Of a stretch of 64,000 nucleotides of DNA, positions 61,692 to 64,000 are shown in pieces. Position numbers and translations under genes: made by a program. Position 1 is the stretch's first letter; the number at the start of each line of letters is the position of its first letter. The notes under the pieces were generated by a model. It ran no database searches and was not told the origin of the DNA. It worked only from the letters and a program-made list of their open reading frames with translations. The DNA comes from RUG11783 sp964599695 (GTDB taxonomy: Bacteria; Bacillota; Clostridia; Oscillospirales; Ruminococcaceae). The DNA lies in contig CAZRGP010000001.1 in NCBI GenBank assembly GCA_964599695.1, positions 1 through 64,000 of the forward strand. The letters run 5' to 3'.

Positions 61692-62342
61692 ATGGATAAG
61701 GATTGTATCGTAAACTCGTCCCGCTCCGTCTTTTATGATTTCGGAGTGGAGAAAACAACTTTAAAACAGATTGCTGAAGCCTGTAACACAACCACATCGC
61801 TGATCCGGTATTACTACGACAGCAAGGAAAGCATACTTGCAGACCTCGTCAGAAAATACTCCCTCGAAATAGACTCAGTCATTGGTGACTGGTTCTACTC
61901 CCATGGATATCAGTATGATATTTTCAATATTTCCCAGATCTCAATGATGCTCCAGTTTGAGCTTTACCGCAGGGATCCTCAAGCGAGAAAGGTTTACATC
62001 GATTACCTGAATTCCGGTCTACGCCACTGCTTCGTGGAAAATTTTGAAAAGACATATCGGGATGCTGACCGGGCCCGTCTTTTTAATCTAGATCGCAGTT
62101 ATGATCAGATCCCACTCCTCGCTACGGCATACCATGGCATGCTTCTTTCCGTGCATTACATGTTCTTCTCCGGCCGTTTGAACTGTACAGAAGAACAGAT
62201 CAATGATTACCTGTTACTCGCCTTCTGCCGCTCTACGGGATTTTCGGATGACGCTGCGCAAACGGAGATCGATAAAGTAAAAAAAATCTTTTCACAAATG
62301 AAGATCTCCATTGAACCATATTTCCATATAAAACTGGACTAA
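61692..62342 (+). CDS. TetR/AcrR-family transcriptional regulator
   Basis: A 216-residue regulator. The helix-turn-helix is LKQIAEACNTTTSLIRYYYDSKESIL (about residues 22-47; shown motif shortened here as TLKQIAEACNTTTSLIRYYY), followed by a helical ligand-binding C-terminal domain with family-untypical sequence. The orientation, divergent from the sugar cluster, and the palindromes between them suggest it controls that cluster and itself in response to a pathway metabolite. Confidence 0.9.
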   Translation: MDKDCIVNSSRSVFYDFGVEKTTLKQIAEACNTTTSLIRYYYDSKESILADLVRKYSLEIDSVIGDWFYSHGYQYDIFNISQISMMLQFELYRRDPQARKVYIDYLNSGLRHCFVENFEKTYRDADRARLFNLDRSYDQIPLLATAYHGMLLSVHYMFFSGRLNCTEEQINDYLLLAFCRSTGFSDDAAQTEIDKVKKIFSQMKISIEPYFHIKLD

Positions 62343-62388
62343 CAATATCTCCTTATCCTTTTCGCGTTTTAGGAAACAAGTAACTGTA

Positions 62389-63162
62389 ATGAATTATTTA
62401 TGTCCGAACTGTGGTAAAAGCATTTATTTGCCGGAAGATTTATGCGATATCTTCTGCCCCTATTGCGGCGCCCATTTCAGCTCTGAAACAATCAAAGAAT
62501 ATGCATCAAAAAAAGTAACGGAACTTCATGACGAATTGTTCCGTTACTTTTGCAATTATGACTATGACAAGGTGAATATGATCCTGAGTGATAGCCTCGA
62601 TTTTGCAACCGAAGACCCTCTTATTGAGGTCATTCGCTCAGTGGCTGCCATCGTGATTACACAAGAAAAATATATAAAAGATGCCGAAGAGTTATTAATT
62701 AGAACAAGAAAAAAGGGCCTAAACAATACAGTCAAAAAAATCTTTCTCGGTGCCGATGACTACAACAACAGCAGCATTCATCCCGATTATTTTTCCAAAA
62801 TCCAAAAAGACATCTCGACATTGGAGGCCTATTTATCTCTTCTTCAGAACACATTGACAAAAGAAGAAATATCTATCATTGCTGATCGTGCTATAAGGCG
62901 ATTGCTCTTCACACCTGATGATGCTCCAGAATATACCTTCATGTCCTTCTGGGCAGACGACCATTTCTGCATTTCTCTTCTAAATTACTTATCCACGGAA
63001 GAACTAAACCAGCTTCACAAAGAATATGCAACGCCAGACAAGGAGAAAAACGCTTTTCCGAACCAAAAGGAAATAATCATCTGTTTGCGCACTCTTCTCG
63101 AAAAAAGAGGGATACCTATTTTAGCCTCCAAGACAAAATGGTTATTCCATTTTGGAAAGTGA
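62389..63162 (+). CDS. Zinc-ribbon protein of unknown function
   Basis: A 257-residue soluble protein. An N-terminal zinc ribbon (Cys5, Cys8 and Cys23, Cys26 in CPNCGKSI...FCPYCGAHF) is followed by a purely helical, Lys/Glu-rich body with no recognised fold. AT-rich codon use and the neighbouring IS remnant suggest a horizontally acquired gene. It follows the TetR gene by 46 bases, on the same strand; no functional link is visible. Confidence 0.7.
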   Translation: MNYLCPNCGKSIYLPEDLCDIFCPYCGAHFSSETIKEYASKKVTELHDELFRYFCNYDYDKVNMILSDSLDFATEDPLIEVIRSVAAIVITQEKYIKDAEELLIRTRKKGLNNTVKKIFLGADDYNNSSIHPDYFSKIQKDISTLEAYLSLLQNTLTKEEISIIADRAIRRLLFTPDDAPEYTFMSFWADDHFCISLLNYLSTEELNQLHKEYATPDKEKNAFPNQKEIIICLRTLLEKRGIPILASKTKWLFHFGK

Positions 63163-63263
63163 TAAACGCTAATTGACAATAATCCCAACTAAAAAGAAAT
63201 TAAAATACCAAATAAACCAAAACGCCATGGGAACATCAATGACTCAAAGATAAAAGTTGGTAC

Positions 63264-64000
63264 TTAAATAGCACAACAATGAGTTTTTTCTGGTGAGCTT
63301 CCCATCAAGCAGACAGTAAAACAATATAAGAAATTGTTCTTGCAAGAGCATCCGAGCGGGTGCTCTTGTTTCGTTATACAGCTGTCTTCAGAATATATAT
63401 TACCATGGGTGTCAGCCCCCACAAGATTTCGCTGCACACTTCGGTTGTTGTAATAGTCCATATAGTCTTCAATCATTCACACCAGCCCTTCTCTGGAAAT
63501 AAAGCGTTTTCCGTAGCATCACTCTCTTCAGGATTCCCCAGAACCCCTTCCATAGGCCGTTGTCAATACAGTGTACCACCCGGGACATGCTCTGGGTTAT
63601 GCCATGGTCCACCAAGAAATTGTTGATATATTGGCATCCTCTTTCGCTGTGGAAAATGGGTTTGGCGTCCGGACAACTTTCAATCGCCAGATCAAAGGTG
63701 TCAAAGACCAATTTGTTGTCGTTGGAATCTCTCAACATATAAGACACAATTCGTCGGTCACGCAGATCCCGAATGGCACTTAGATAAAGCTTGTGTACAG
63801 TCAGCCCTTCATACCATTTAAACTCCGTCACGTCTGTTACCCATTTCTCGTTCAGCGCATTTGCACGGAACTTCCGGTTCAAAACATTTTCTGCTGTATA
63901 CTAAGGATCTTTCTCGCTTCTCGTGCAGTCGCTATTCCCGTATTGAATACGTCGCGGCATTTTGGACATATGGATCGGAGATTTTAGACACCTGCAACGG
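63264..64000 (-). mobile_element. Decayed IS3-family element, running off the window
   Basis: The region carries transposase fragments of the IS3 (IS150-like) type on the minus strand and, beyond the transposase stop, an element-end-like stretch with a hairpin (CAAGAGCA 63343-63350 with TGCTCTTG 63361-63368). The exact termini and target duplication cannot be fixed here, and the other end lies outside the window. Confidence 0.6.
63374..63905 (-). pseudogene. IS3-type transposase (OrfB integrase core), frameshifted and catalytically dead
   Basis: Leftward pieces read AENVLNRKFRANALNEKW, VTDVTEFKWYEG (first catalytic Asp), the second-site region IFHSERGCQYINNFL (Glu where Asp is normal), DNGLWKGFWGILKRVM (Lys where the catalytic Glu is normal), then in other frames EDYMDYYNNRSVQRNL and GLTPMVIYILKTAV up to the stop at 63374. 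At least two frameshifts and two altered DDE residues make it non-functional. The N-terminal OrfA part is outside the window. Confidence 0.75.

Noticed and set aside
30..63990. tRNA, rRNA, CRISPR array, classical riboswitches
   Set aside because: Scanned for acceptor/T-loop GGTTCGA-type stretches, regularly spaced repeats and known leader motifs; nothing convincing was seen. A tRNAscan, CRT and Rfam run would settle this.

Overview
The window looks like a chromosome segment of a Gram-positive gut or rumen Clostridia (Bacillota; Oscillospiraceae or Lachnospiraceae-like). Evidence: moderate-to-high GC core genes with strong AGGAGG-type ribosome binding sites, lipoprotein signal peptides, a VPNTG-type wall-sorting signal, an M20/AbgB-type peptidase with an amino-acid ABC importer, RbsABC-type sugar uptake, a RelE/RelB-like toxin-antitoxin pair and IS3-type debris. 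No rRNA, tRNA or CRISPR array was seen. Genus is not decidable by eye.

Layout. (1) 1-4710: an EamA exporter, then the leftward run pgk-tpiA-deoD-small coiled-coil protein behind a good sigma-A promoter. (2) 4711-13062: a three-gene leftward signalling operon of two hybrid histidine kinases and a 1065-residue REC-GGDEF-EAL-TM-sensor-TM-GGDEF protein. A symmetric four-half-site dyad lies upstream. (3) 13468-22739: HAD hydrolase, a membrane-anchored VanY-type peptidase, trmL, mfd, pth and lepA, all leftward. (4) 23011-27540: toxin-antitoxin pair, then substrate-binding protein, permease, ATPase and M20 peptidase, an import-and-hydrolyse module for an amino-acid conjugate. (5) 27826-30980: rightward surface genes (sortase-anchored Ser/Thr/Glu-rich protein, membrane SGNH-like protein, DUF4358-like lipoprotein).

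(6) 31122-42632 is the accessory region, visibly more AT-rich and full of broken genes: a decayed hipBA locus, a 1464-residue Mrr-like nuclease plus STAND NTPase (Avs-like anti-phage candidate), a 630-residue AAA-TOPRIM (OLD/PARIS-like) protein, a type I restriction hsdR remnant, a DUF4143 ATPase and an XRE regulator split by an in-frame TGA. The two large intact nuclease/ATPase genes amid wreckage are the best candidates for an undescribed defence system. (7) 42750-47835: sppA-RDD-unknown leftward; lipoprotein, glycosyltransferase-like protein and an LtaS-like membrane stub rightward.

(8) 47928-61205: a long leftward catabolic cluster: aldo/keto reductase, class II aldolase, sugar-binding lipoprotein, ATPase, two permeases, two zinc polyol dehydrogenases, a PfkB kinase, an AEC transporter, a MATE exporter and a PpiC foldase. 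The enzymes suggest uptake of a sugar or polyol, oxidation to a ketose, phosphorylation and aldol cleavage. A divergent TetR gene (61692-62342) faces it across 486 bp that carry palindromes and a long inverted repeat. (9) 62389-64000: a zinc-ribbon protein and a dead IS3-type transposase running off the window. Coordinates come from reading the sequence; no searches were run.
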